This document shows, one piece after another, positions 7,691-15,765 of a stretch of 46,136 bases of DNA. A program made the translations under genes and the position numbers. The notes under the pieces are model-generated. The model made no database searches, had not been told where the DNA came from, and was given only the letters and a program-made list of their open reading frames with translations. How positions within the stretch are numbered: position 1 is the first letter of the stretch; every line of letters starts with the position of its first letter. Source of the DNA: Caldifarciminota bacterium (GTDB lineage: Bacteria; Hydrothermota; Tepidihabitantia; SM23-42); NCBI GenBank assembly GCA_020353055.1, contig CP070686.1, positions 2,266,809-2,312,944 of the forward strand. The letters are read 5' to 3'.

Positions 7691-8098
7691 ATGCATATAC
7701 CCGAAGTAATCGTAATTTCAAAGAATAAATACGAAAAATTAGGGATTTTGCTTGAAGATTTCTGCAATCAGGCTAATACAATATGGGCGTTGTTTTCCAC
7801 CCTTGCTGGTCAACTGGTTGTCCAACGGGGCTTTGTTGATTCATTCGACGTTTTGACAATAAACGCGGTTGCTTGCAGTATCTTCAACTCAACTATGGAA
7901 CTTGCTCATATAGTCGGTGACAAGAAGTTTTCCAGTTTCTTACAAGAGGGAACCAGTGCAAGTATGTACTATACATGCATTAATGATGATTATCTGTTAG
8001 TTACCCTCTTTGATAGCCGCACGTTGCCCGGTTTGGTAAAGGTTGCATCCGCTGATTTTTGTGCCGAAGCGGTAAGAATACTGGAAACTGAGGGATGA
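7691..8098 (+). CDS. Roadblock/LC7-domain protein (MglB-like)
   Basis: 135-aa soluble protein matching the Roadblock/LC7 fold in size and pattern. An N-terminal helix is followed by a long amphipathic helix (SIFNSTMELAHIVG). A strand pair follows (SASMYYTCINDDYLLVTLFD), where a short-turn DD sits between strands, and then a closing helix (VRILETEG). Bacterial Roadblock proteins such as MglB act as GTPase regulators or polarity/scaffold components. No MglA-like small GTPase is present in the window; the next gene supplies two AAA+ domains instead. Its TGA overlaps the next gene's ATG (ATGA at 8095-8098), so the two are translationally coupled. The family call rests on pattern rather than a profile search. 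The start is set by the promoter 8 nt upstream. Confidence 0.72.
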   Translation: MHIPEVIVISKNKYEKLGILLEDFCNQANTIWALFSTLAGQLVVQRGFVDSFDVLTINAVACSIFNSTMELAHIVGDKKFSSFLQEGTSASMYYTCINDDYLLVTLFDSRTLPGLVKVASADFCAEAVRILETEG

Positions 8099-9909
8099 AA
8101 TCAGAATATACCTTCGATAGTTTTTATGTCTATGAGGGCAACAAAGTTGCCCTCAGCGCAGCTAAGAAGATAGTTGAGTTCCCAGGTGTGGTATTCAATC
8201 CCCTTTTTATTCATGGGGCTAAGGGCTTAGGTAAAACCCACCTGCTGTCAGCGATAAATTTCCAGTTGAAGAAGAAGCACTCTTCGGATTTCCTCACTGC
8301 AGAGCAATTTGAGAAAAAAATTGAGAGTCAAGGTGTATTTAACTCACCTCTGTTAGTTGATGATATTCATTTGGTCAACGATAAATACCAGAAACGATTG
8401 AAAGAAGTGGTAGAACACGCCCTGAAGGATAACATTCAGGTTTGTTTTTCTTCGGATGTCGCACCGCATGCTGTCAGCGGTTTCGACTCGAAACTCCGTA
8501 ATCTGATTGAGGGCGGACTCATTTGTGAGTTATCAGCACCCGAGGAGCCAATTCGACGAGAGATAATAAGAAGGGAGGCCGACGAATCCGGCATCATCCT
8601 TTCCGATGACATAGTCGATGAGTTGGCACGTATCCCGATTGATTCAGTGGGTACTATAGAAAATATGATAAAGCGTCTGGTGACCTATTCATCTCTTGGA
8701 AACCTGGCGATCGATGCAAATAGCATAAGACTAATTCTTAAGGGTTTGTTTTCTGAGAGGAAACCATGTTCTTTGCCTTCTTTACTAAGGGAATTTGGTG
8801 AAGGGGATATCTGGGCCCTAAAAGATATTGACGCACCACACGTAAAGGAAGAATACGAGAGGCGAATTTCTCTTTGGGAAAGAAAGGGTTTTAATGTTTC
8901 GTTTCTGAAACATGCGTTGTCGGACGACACGCTCGATTTAAGACGCTCGTATCATGAATATGTTGAACGCGTAAGACGGTTGATTAAACTGCAGACTACT
9001 TTTGCTAGCGTAGATCGGCGGAAGTCACCAACCGATGCGGTGAAGGTTGAGTTAAAGTTGCTCGACCCGGATAAAATCGAAGAAATAGAGGATCTCCTTA
9101 AGATATTTGATGAAGCTAAGGGAACCATGAAAGAACGTCGTAAATTCAATGAATTCATCCTGGGGTTCTGCAACAAGATGGTATGGGATGCATACCATGA
9201 AGAAGTCTTGGACAACCTTGGTATGTATAATCCGTTTGTCATTCTAGGCAATACGGGGACAGGGAAGACGCATTTTCTCGAAGCGGTCTGTGATGATCTC
9301 ATATCTCGTGAAAAATCGGTGAAGTTGCGTGATCTGGCACGTGAGCGCGACAGTGAATCTGTATCCTCTGCAGCCAACTATGATGTATTGATTCTCGACA
9401 ATTTTGATGTGGTCTTTAGCGCTTCTGAGAGTTTCATCAATGATATTGGCGAGCTTATTGATTCATTCCGAGATGAAGGTAAACAGGTCATCATCGCTTC
9501 CGTGCCGGCCGGTACGGGTACGGGGTTGCCGCCTTCATTGAAAGGTATTTTCGACGAAGGTAAGGTTGTAGAACTGGAAAAGCCTTCAGCCGATGTCATA
9601 ATAGAATACATCAAGCGAAAAGCATTCTCTGGGGCGGATGAATTTTTTGATGAAGGGATACCGGAATTCGAATCGTTTTATGAAATAGAATATTTTCTCC
9701 GTGGCGCAGGTAGAGAAGAGGAGGCGATTGTGCCTTTGGGTTTGCCTGGAGAGGATGAATCAGCGGAAATACCGATTGATGCTGCTGACGATATATCTGG
9801 TGAAAAACCGGTAAGAATCTCAGAGACAGAATCCAAAGTGGACCTCCACGATGATATCAATTACATGCTACCCGAGGTGCAAAGTGAGTTGTTGGCGGAA
9901 AAATTCTGA
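8095..9909 (+). CDS. Protein with two tandem DnaA-type AAA+ ATPase domains, no DNA-binding domain
   Basis: 604 aa. Domain 1 (about 5-220) reads like DnaA domain III: YTFDSFYVYEGNKVAL, then FNPLFIHGAKGLGKTHLLSA (Walker A 41-49) and LLVDDIHLV (Walker B, about 86-94). An alpha-helical linker with many charged residues follows (about 220-345). Domain 2 (about 349-512) repeats the pattern: FNEFILGFCNKMVWDAYHE, NPFVILGNTGTGKTHFLEA (Walker A 385-392) and VLILDNFDVV (Walker B, about 431-440). The tail (520-604) is acidic and probably disordered. DnaA's domain IV helix-turn-helix signature is absent, so this is unlikely to be the replication initiator. It overlaps the Roadblock gene by ATGA and is followed 38 nt later by a PATAN-TPR gene. 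An ATPase controlled by the Roadblock partner is plausible but inferred. Confidence 0.85.
   Translation: MKSEYTFDSFYVYEGNKVALSAAKKIVEFPGVVFNPLFIHGAKGLGKTHLLSAINFQLKKKHSSDFLTAEQFEKKIESQGVFNSPLLVDDIHLVNDKYQKRLKEVVEHALKDNIQVCFSSDVAPHAVSGFDSKLRNLIEGGLICELSAPEEPIRREIIRREADESGIILSDDIVDELARIPIDSVGTIENMIKRLVTYSSLGNLAIDANSIRLILKGLFSERKPCSLPSLLREFGEGDIWALKDIDAPHVKEEYERRISLWERKGFNVSFLKHALSDDTLDLRRSYHEYVERVRRLIKLQTTFASVDRRKSPTDAVKVELKLLDPDKIEEIEDLLKIFDEAKGTMKERRKFNEFILGFCNKMVWDAYHEEVLDNLGMYNPFVILGNTGTGKTHFLEAVCDDLISREKSVKLRDLARERDSESVSSAANYDVLILDNFDVVFSASESFINDIGELIDSFRDEGKQVIIASVPAGTGTGLPPSLKGIFDEGKVVELEKPSADVIIEYIKRKAFSGADEFFDEGIPEFESFYEIEYFLRGAGREEEAIVPLGLPGEDESAEIPIDAADDISGEKPVRISETESKVDLHDDINYMLPEVQSELLAEKF
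8894..8913. repeat. parS-like inverted repeat with wrong spacing, inside a coding region
   Basis: ATGTTTC (8894-8900) and GAAACAT (8907-8913) are perfect inverted arms with a 6-nt spacer. Canonical parS has TGTTTC and GAAACA arms with a 4-nt centre (ACGT). Here the centre is GTTTCT, so binding by ParB is doubtful. It lies about 1.3 kb downstream of parB. Confidence 0.3.
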
Positions 9910-9947
9910 GAGACCGGGTTTTTCCGGGAAGATCATAGGGGATAATT

Positions 9948-11534
9948 GTGGCCATTAAAGGTTCGTTGGTTGAAGCTTCACTTCCCGAGGTGATCCAGCT
10001 TCTTGCTTATTCCCTTAAATCTGGTTGTTTATCAGTGACCGACGGCAGGAATTTCGGTAATATCTTCCTGCAGGGTGGTAACATAATTTACGCAACGATC
10101 CTCAAACGCGGGGTCCGGTTGGGAGATTCATTGCTTGGGAGGAATCTGTTTGATAAGAGCATTCTCAAACAGGCTTTGAGTGTGCAGAAAGAGAAGAAGG
10201 AAAGGCTCGGCGAAATTCTGGTTGAAATGGGTGCGATATCGAGACAAATTCTCGAAGAAGAGTTGAAACGCCAGATCGAAGATGCGATATTCACTATGCT
10301 TACGTGGGATAAGGGGTATTTCAATTTTGAAGCAGGTCTATTGCCATCGCCTCGTGAGCATACTATCCAACTTTCCGCACAGGATATATTGCTCGGGAGT
10401 GCGAGACGTATCGCAACGTGGAAAGAAATTCAGGAGAGATTACCGGATTCCGAGACAATCTTGATTGTGAAAGAAGATGGCAAGAATCTGGAGCTTACTG
10501 AGATGGAAAAGAAAATCCTGGGGTTGATTGATGGTGAAAAGAGTGTCGATGAGGTTGTCAAAAAATCCGGGATCGATTTCAAAGATGCGTGTAAGGCAGT
10601 ATATGTGCTGTTGACCGCTGGCGTCATTGAACAACCGAAGACTCGCGTTGAGAAAAAACCAGTGTCTGGTGCTGCAGCTGAGCATATGGATATGGGTTTA
10701 GCACTTTATCAGAGTAACAGGTATGACGAGGCTGAAAGAGAATTCAAGAAAGTCGCAGATGACGATCCTGATAATGCCGAGATTCTATTCTATCTTGGCA
10801 TGATTGAATTGATGCGGGGCAATGATGACGGGGCCAAGGAATATCTCGGGACCTTACTTCAAAAGGAAAGGCGTGTCTCGGTACTGGTCAATCTTGGGTA
10901 TCTCTTCAGCAGAATGAAGCGCTTCGAAGAGGCGCGTGATTTGCTGGAGGAAGCGCGTGAAAGCGAACCGGATAATCTGAAGATTATTCTGAACCTTGCG
11001 ATAGCGAATTATCATCTGAATGAACTGGACGTTTCAACCACGATTTTTAAGCGCAGTCTTGATATTTCCAAAGATATTGTAACCCCTTATCTTTATCTAT
11101 CACTCATAAGTGCTAAGACCGGCGATGTGGACGTGGCGATTGATTGGCTCTCAGATGCGATCCAGAGGTTTCCAAGGTTCGCGGCGCTTAAGAATAATCT
11201 TGGGTTACTATATGAGAATATAGGTAACTACGAAGATGCCGAGGATCTTTACCATGAGGCCCTGTCGCTACAGCCCGGGGACACTGTGTTACTGAGAAAT
11301 ATCGCAAATCTCTACTATCAACTTGGATTTTACGGGGCCGCTTGCGATTATTACGAGCAGATTCCCGATAGTGAACGCGATGTTCTGACTCTGAGAAAAC
11401 TTGGTCGTGTCTATCTGTTGAAGGGCGATGAGAAAGGTGCGCTGAGTCAATTAAGAAATGCCCAGGTGTTGGATCTGCAGAACGACCGGTTAAGGCAGGA
11501 CATTGAGATCCTTAGTGATTTGGTATCGGAATAG
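9948..11534 (+). CDS. PATAN (DUF4388) domain protein with TPR repeats
   Basis: 528-aa cytoplasmic protein. The N-terminal PATAN/DUF4388 domain (about 3-100) shows the typical GSLVEASLPEVIQLLAYSLK start and the FLQGGNIIYATI strand, then RLGEILVEMGAIS and DAIFTMLTWDKGYFNFE. A winged-helix-like segment (about 185-230, MEKKILGLIDGEKSVDEVV) follows. From about 245 to the end lie roughly eight TPR-like helical repeats (for example LYQSNRYDEAEREFKKVADDD and FAALKNNLGLLYENIGNYED). PATAN proteins are often signalling or motility scaffolds, and TPRs mediate protein contacts. The start is GTG at 9948, preceded by an AGGGG Shine-Dalgarno. It follows the tandem ATPase gene by 38 nt in the same direction, so it is probably the scaffold of that operon. 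Confidence 0.88.
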   Translation: MAIKGSLVEASLPEVIQLLAYSLKSGCLSVTDGRNFGNIFLQGGNIIYATILKRGVRLGDSLLGRNLFDKSILKQALSVQKEKKERLGEILVEMGAISRQILEEELKRQIEDAIFTMLTWDKGYFNFEAGLLPSPREHTIQLSAQDILLGSARRIATWKEIQERLPDSETILIVKEDGKNLELTEMEKKILGLIDGEKSVDEVVKKSGIDFKDACKAVYVLLTAGVIEQPKTRVEKKPVSGAAAEHMDMGLALYQSNRYDEAEREFKKVADDDPDNAEILFYLGMIELMRGNDDGAKEYLGTLLQKERRVSVLVNLGYLFSRMKRFEEARDLLEEARESEPDNLKIILNLAIANYHLNELDVSTTIFKRSLDISKDIVTPYLYLSLISAKTGDVDVAIDWLSDAIQRFPRFAALKNNLGLLYENIGNYEDAEDLYHEALSLQPGDTVLLRNIANLYYQLGFYGAACDYYEQIPDSERDVLTLRKLGRVYLLKGDEKGALSQLRNAQVLDLQNDRLRQDIEILSDLVSE

Positions 11535-11554
11535 AAGTCGTCTCTGAAAGTGTG

Positions 11555-12361
11555 ATGCCGCAATTAGTTACCCAGAGAGATCTAACTCAGACCCTGCATT
11601 TTGTCGTGAATCTTGTCCACCGAGTCGGCAACAAGATAGCGAAAAAAACCCGAAAGAAGATCCGTGTTGAGTTCAAGGGAGAAATCGATCTTGTTACACA
11701 GTATGATCGGAATGCTCAAAAAAACATTGTTCTTGGTTTGAGTAAGCAGTATCCGGATTACGGCATACTAAGCGAGGAAGATGTTAATGTAGAACCTGAT
11801 AGACCCGTTCGGTGGATTATTGATCCGCTGGATGGGACAACTAATTTTGCGCACGGTTTGCCGATTTGGGCGATTTCAATCGGGCTTGAGGCCGATGGTG
11901 AGATTGTGCTTGGTGTCGTGTATGATCCGAATCGGCATGAGACTTTCACCGCGGTGAAGAACCGTGGGGCACGCCTCAATGGAAGAAGAATATGTGTATC
12001 GCGAGTGGGTAAGCTTGACAGAAGCCTGCTGGTAACGGGTTTTCCTTACGATATTCGTCGCAGTAAGAAAAACAATCTACGACAATTCAGCGAATTTGCG
12101 ATACGCGCTCGTGCTGTAAGAAGGCTCGGTTCAGCGGCGTTGGATTTATGCTATACGGCTTGTGGTCGATTCGATGGTTATTGGGAATTGAAATTATCCC
12201 CGTGGGATCAAGCTGCTGGTTCGCTTATTCTGAGTGAAGCGGGTGGTAGGATTACGGATTTTGCAGGTCGTCCCTTTAGTATCTATGGTGATGAAGTGCT
12301 TGGCACGAATGGATTGATACATCGCCAGATGATGAAAATACTCACAAGAATAGGCGTATGA
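11555..12361 (+). CDS. suhB: Inositol-1-monophosphatase family protein
   Basis: 268-aa Mg2+-dependent sugar-phosphate phosphatase of the IMPase/SuhB family. Metal-site motifs are complete: ILSEED at about 71-76, IDPLDGTTNF at about 89-98 and WDQAAG at 217-222, with SEAGG after it. IMPase releases myo-inositol from inositol 1-phosphate; some family members prefer fructose-1,6-bisphosphate or have an SuhB antitermination role. The inositol-phosphate synthase gene 3.4 kb away favours true IMPase activity, but this is an inference. It follows the PATAN-TPR gene by about 20 nt and may be its operon partner. GTG at 11552 directly precedes the ATG used here, so the start is uncertain by one codon. 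It converges with the next gene, 17 nt away. Confidence 0.88.
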   Translation: MPQLVTQRDLTQTLHFVVNLVHRVGNKIAKKTRKKIRVEFKGEIDLVTQYDRNAQKNIVLGLSKQYPDYGILSEEDVNVEPDRPVRWIIDPLDGTTNFAHGLPIWAISIGLEADGEIVLGVVYDPNRHETFTAVKNRGARLNGRRICVSRVGKLDRSLLVTGFPYDIRRSKKNNLRQFSEFAIRARAVRRLGSAALDLCYTACGRFDGYWELKLSPWDQAAGSLILSEAGGRITDFAGRPFSIYGDEVLGTNGLIHRQMMKILTRIGV

Positions 12362-12378
12362 CGTAGTATAAACACTGT

Positions 12379-13638
12379 CTATAATTGCTGAACTATCTCG
12401 ACCCCTCCGGCGTACTTTCTGCCGGTCAGAAAATAGTCATCGTATATTTCAGATCTATCATCGGTTATGTTATGGATCGCAAGATAGAACTTCAAGAATG
12501 ATAGTTTCAAACCAAGCGTAGTATTCATCATGTAGTACGCAGGTAAGGGTCTTTCTATGCCGGTTCTCTCTGATATATACTCTACATCGGTGCTCAACTC
12601 GATCATTGCAATGCTTACCGTGAGAGTATCGGTGGCTGCGTACTCCGGTGTAAACACCAGAGCACTGTCACTGGTGTTATAAGAGATTCGAAATCTATTA
12701 CGGAAGCGGAACCGTCCCACTGATATGATATTTCGCGTGGATAGATTCAAATTGGACTCTGTCACGCTCTGCGTTTGAAATATCATGAAATCACTCCCGA
12801 TATTCAAACGACATAGCCATTCCTTATACGAGCCGCCGAGTGCGAATTGGTGGTCGCCGAAATCGAGTTCAAATACAATATCTGCTGCCAGGCTTAGCGT
12901 TTCTGCAGGAATGCTCGTTGGATATCGTATTGGAATTTCGGGTCTGTATAGTGAACTCAACGTACTGTATCGAACGCCGCTGCTGAAGCCAGCCGTTATG
13001 TTGATCCGGGGTTCTGAATAGGTGATCGATAGTTGCGGGGATGGAAAGCCGGCGTTAACTAACGAGCCGAGTTCCAGGCGAAAGTTACCCACATTAAACT
13101 GGCCGCCAAGTGATGGCTTTAATTTACTCTCGGTATATACACCCGTTACCTCCAGTTGTGGCATGTAGCTTAATCTATCGAAAGTGAGTGAAATTCCCCC
13201 AACTGCTTCATGTACGCGTTCGCTGTTGAGTTGCCAGCGACTGTAATCGAGCACACCAGTCGTGACAAATGAAGGTGTGAATAGATTGAATTCGAACCCT
13301 GGTGTGATGCTACTGCATTTTTCTTCTCGCCTGACCAGACTCGCTCTTAGCCTTGGTTTCAGCCAGAAGCGCGGCCAGAATATGGAATAAGAGAGCGATG
13401 CGTCACCGGTATCCGTGCTGTCCCATTCACTCGTCCTGCTGAACCTTCCGGCAAGACTCAGATAGCGCAGGTCCAGATCGATGTTACCCCCGAAGAATTG
13501 ACCTGCGTAGCCATTGATTCGAAGCGATCTGGGCATTTGTTCTTTCCATAGCTCAGGTTCGGGGAATTCGCTTTTTGATAGATCGGGGAGAGGTGGTACG
13601 GAATCATGAATTGCAAAAAGCAAAATTATTAAGAACAT
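12379..13638 (-). CDS. Predicted outer-membrane beta-barrel protein, unknown function
   Basis: 419 aa with a short N-terminal signal-like hydrophobic start (MFLIILLFAIHDS). The rest shows alternating hydrophobic/polar strands typical of an outer-membrane barrel (for example LDLRYLSLAGRFSR, FRLELGSLVNAGF, SISYTSD-like turns). The last about 60 residues resemble the final strands of TonB-dependent receptors: TTLGLKLSFLKFYLAIHNIT followed by a GRKYAGGVEI closing strand. No plug domain or other family signature is recognisable. It starts 19 nt after the mtnA stop without a good Shine-Dalgarno sequence, so it probably relies on the folD-mtnA transcript. I do not recognise a specific function. Confidence 0.65.
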   Translation of the reverse strand: MFLIILLFAIHDSVPPLPDLSKSEFPEPELWKEQMPRSLRINGYAGQFFGGNIDLDLRYLSLAGRFSRTSEWDSTDTGDASLSYSIFWPRFWLKPRLRASLVRREEKCSSITPGFEFNLFTPSFVTTGVLDYSRWQLNSERVHEAVGGISLTFDRLSYMPQLEVTGVYTESKLKPSLGGQFNVGNFRLELGSLVNAGFPSPQLSITYSEPRINITAGFSSGVRYSTLSSLYRPEIPIRYPTSIPAETLSLAADIVFELDFGDHQFALGGSYKEWLCRLNIGSDFMIFQTQSVTESNLNLSTRNIISVGRFRFRNRFRISYNTSDSALVFTPEYAATDTLTVSIAMIELSTDVEYISERTGIERPLPAYYMMNTTLGLKLSFLKFYLAIHNITDDRSEIYDDYFLTGRKYAGGVEIVQQL

Positions 13639-13657
13639 AGTTCCAAAGGTTGTACTA

Positions 13658-14659
13658 CTATAACATTTTTGCTATATTCTTCCCATGCGGGCGATCGATT
13701 ATGCATCGTTCGGTGATGATACCGCTGACTAATTCAGCAGGAGTAATATCGAACGCTGGATTGCATATTTTCGCCGGAGGTGCGACAATACATCTTTCGT
13801 TGAACTTTCTTATTTCATCCTCGGTTCTTTCTTCGATCGGAATTTGAGTACCTGAAGCAACCGTGAAGTCGAAGGTTGATAGCGGCGCTGCGACGTAGAA
13901 CGGGACCTTGTAGTAGTCTGATATTATCGCCAATCCCTTTGTGCCGATTTTGTTGGCTACATCGCCGTTTGATGCGATACGGTCGGCACCAACCAGCACC
14001 AATTTCATCCGGGGCATGAAAGTCGCTACCATATTATCACAGATTGTGTAGGTATCGACACCGTTTTTTGTAAGTTCCCATGAGGTCAAGCGCGCACCTT
14101 GCAGCAGCGGTCTGGTTTCGCTGGAGAAAACGGAAAATCTTTTGCCTTGTTCCTTGGCTGTGTAGATAATGCCGAGTGCTGTTCCTATGCCACTAGTCGC
14201 AAGTGCGCCGGCATTACAGTGAACCATAATGTTGGCGTTGTCCGCGATCAATGTAGCTCCGAGTTTTCCCATTGCTATGCAGGCATTTTTGTCTTCCGCT
14301 TCGATTTTTTTTGCTTCGGCCAGCAGTTCAGAGAACGGATTTCTAGACTGCGCCAGTTTTTTTTCCATGCGCCCTATTGCCCACGAAAGATTCACTGCAG
14401 TGGGCCTGGCAGATCGGATGAGGTCGCATGCTTTTTGTATTTCATTCTGACTACCGGTTCGGGAGGCCAATACCACGCCGTATGCGGCAGTAACACCAAT
14501 CAGCGGTGCACCCCTGACATTCATGTTTTTTATCGCCTGGTAGATATCCTCTGCCTTCGTCAGGGTAAGGTATGCTTCTTCCTCGGGGAGTTTTGTTTGA
14601 TCGAGAACTGTTACTTCATTCTTTTCGCTGTTATATTCAATTGTCTTAAAATCTATCAT
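13658..14659 (-). CDS. mtnA: S-methyl-5-thioribose-1-phosphate isomerase
   Basis: Isomerises 5-methylthioribose 1-phosphate to the ribulose form in methionine salvage. 333 aa, normal length, eIF2B-like fold. Motifs are RGAPLIGVTAAYG (about 49-61), the catalytic Cys148 in HCNAGALATSG, SSETRPLLQGARLTSWEL (179-196), and Asp226 in VGADRIASNGDVANKIGT. These agree with MtnA rather than regulatory eIF2B-type paralogs, although related ribose-1,5-bisphosphate isomerases share the fold. The start codon overlaps the folD stop (TAATG, sharing the A at 14659), so translation is coupled. No other methionine-salvage gene is in the window. Confidence 0.93.
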   Translation of the reverse strand: MIDFKTIEYNSEKNEVTVLDQTKLPEEEAYLTLTKAEDIYQAIKNMNVRGAPLIGVTAAYGVVLASRTGSQNEIQKACDLIRSARPTAVNLSWAIGRMEKKLAQSRNPFSELLAEAKKIEAEDKNACIAMGKLGATLIADNANIMVHCNAGALATSGIGTALGIIYTAKEQGKRFSVFSSETRPLLQGARLTSWELTKNGVDTYTICDNMVATFMPRMKLVLVGADRIASNGDVANKIGTKGLAIISDYYKVPFYVAAPLSTFDFTVASGTQIPIEERTEDEIRKFNERCIVAPPAKICNPAFDITPAELVSGIITERCIIDRPHGKNIAKML

Positions 14660-15549
14660 TATACCTTGATACCTCTCTGCTTTCTGGCTGCTATTATCAC
14701 ATTATGCAGGAGCATGGTAATTGTCATCGGCCCGACACCGCCTGGAACCGGCGATATTGCACTTGCTTTCGCGGCTACTTCTTCGAATTCGACGTCGCCG
14801 ATCAATCGAAAACCACTTTTCTTTGTTTTGTCTTCTACGCGATTCACTCCAACATCTATTACGACCGCTCCTTCCTTAACCATGTCGGCATTTACAGTGT
14901 GAGGTCTTCCAGCAGCAACAACTAGGACATCAGCGAGCTTTGTGATTTCGCCTATGTTCTTGGTTCCGGTATGGCATATCGTTACCGTTGCGTTCGCCTC
15001 TTCTTTCTTCTGGACGAGTAACAGGGCGAGGGGTTTACCTACGATGTTACTTCTACCGAGAATCACGACGTGCATGCCGGAGATATCGATACCATTTCGC
15101 GACAGCATTTTCTGAATACCATGCGGCGTGCCAGGCACGTAGCCAGGGGCACCGATCATGAGTCGTCCGACATTTATTGGGTGGAAGCCATCGACATCTT
15201 TTTCGGGGTCAATCGCATACAGGACCTTCTCTTCGTCTATGTGTTCAGGTAAAGGTAGCTGCACGAGTATCCCGTGAACCTCTGGATTGTTGTTCAGGTC
15301 GGCGATCAGCTTCAACAGGCTATTTTCTTCGTAGTCTGCGTCGAATTTGTACTTTTGTACGTCGATGCCTACTTCAGCACATGCTTTCTCTTTGCCTTTT
15401 ACGTAGGACATTGAGGCAGGATCATCACCGACAAGTACAACGGCAAGGGCCGGGACCAAATTGTGTTTTTCTTTCAATTCTGATAATTCTGCTTTCATCT
15501 CCTCGCGCATCTTTTGCGCTAGCTCTTTGCCACTGAGTATTTTTGCCAT
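14659..15549 (-). CDS. folD: Bifunctional methylenetetrahydrofolate dehydrogenase / methenyltetrahydrofolate cyclohydrolase
   Basis: Interconverts 5,10-methylene-THF and 10-formyl-THF, supplying one-carbon units for purine synthesis and formyl-Met. 296 aa. The catalytic YVKGK lies at 49-53, followed by VQLPLPEHID, the Rossmann segment HVVILGRSNIVGKPLALLL and PVPGGVGPMTITMLL at the C-terminus. The usual PCTPxG motif reads PGTPHG (Cys replaced by Gly). I start at 15549, 4 nt after GGGAGG, instead of the in-frame ATG at 15618. It heads the folD-mtnA-barrel operon. The likely promoter lies about 120 nt upstream, leaving an unusually long leader. Confidence 0.95.
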   Translation of the reverse strand: MAKILSGKELAQKMREEMKAELSELKEKHNLVPALAVVLVGDDPASMSYVKGKEKACAEVGIDVQKYKFDADYEENSLLKLIADLNNNPEVHGILVQLPLPEHIDEEKVLYAIDPEKDVDGFHPINVGRLMIGAPGYVPGTPHGIQKMLSRNGIDISGMHVVILGRSNIVGKPLALLLVQKKEEANATVTICHTGTKNIGEITKLADVLVVAAGRPHTVNADMVKEGAVVIDVGVNRVEDKTKKSGFRLIGDVEFEEVAAKASAISPVPGGVGPMTITMLLHNVIIAARKQRGIKV

Positions 15550-15765
15550 CAAACCTCCCTTATTATGCCTTTTCAAATGCAAAGAAATCTGAGTTTTATC
15601 GTCATGATGAGAATTCATTAAAAACCGGACGAAAGCCGGAGATCATTGTGATGTGACATTTACGCATCCTCCATATGATAGCTAAATTGAATGCATTGTC
15701 AATCTTGGCTTTGTCAACCTTGACATTCCTATCAAAAGGTGTAAAATAAAAACTAAGGAGGACTC
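15550..15765. promoter_or_regulatory. Divergent folD / ips promoter region with long folD leader
   Basis: On the minus strand: TTGACA (15702-15697), 16 nt, TATCAT (15680-15675), giving a folD leader of about 120 nt. Inside that leader, read on the minus strand, CCGG-CTTTCGT-CCGG (15639-15625) is followed by five Ts, a weak terminator-like hairpin with only a 4-bp stem. The leader also holds a 21-codon ORF (ATG at about 15666). On the plus strand: TTGACA (15720-15725), 16 nt, TAAAAT (15742-15747), then a leader with AAGGAGG before the ips ATG at 15766. No known riboswitch was recognised. Confidence 0.55.

Noticed and set aside
8095-9909. Replication initiator DnaA
   Set aside because: Two DnaA-like ATPase domains but no domain IV helix-turn-helix, no dnaN neighbour and no DnaA-box cluster; treated as a paralog.
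14099-14902. 267-codon plus-strand ORF opposite folD and mtnA
   Set aside because: Cys/Phe-rich translation with no domain pattern, lying across the boundary of two well-supported minus-strand genes; a shadow frame.
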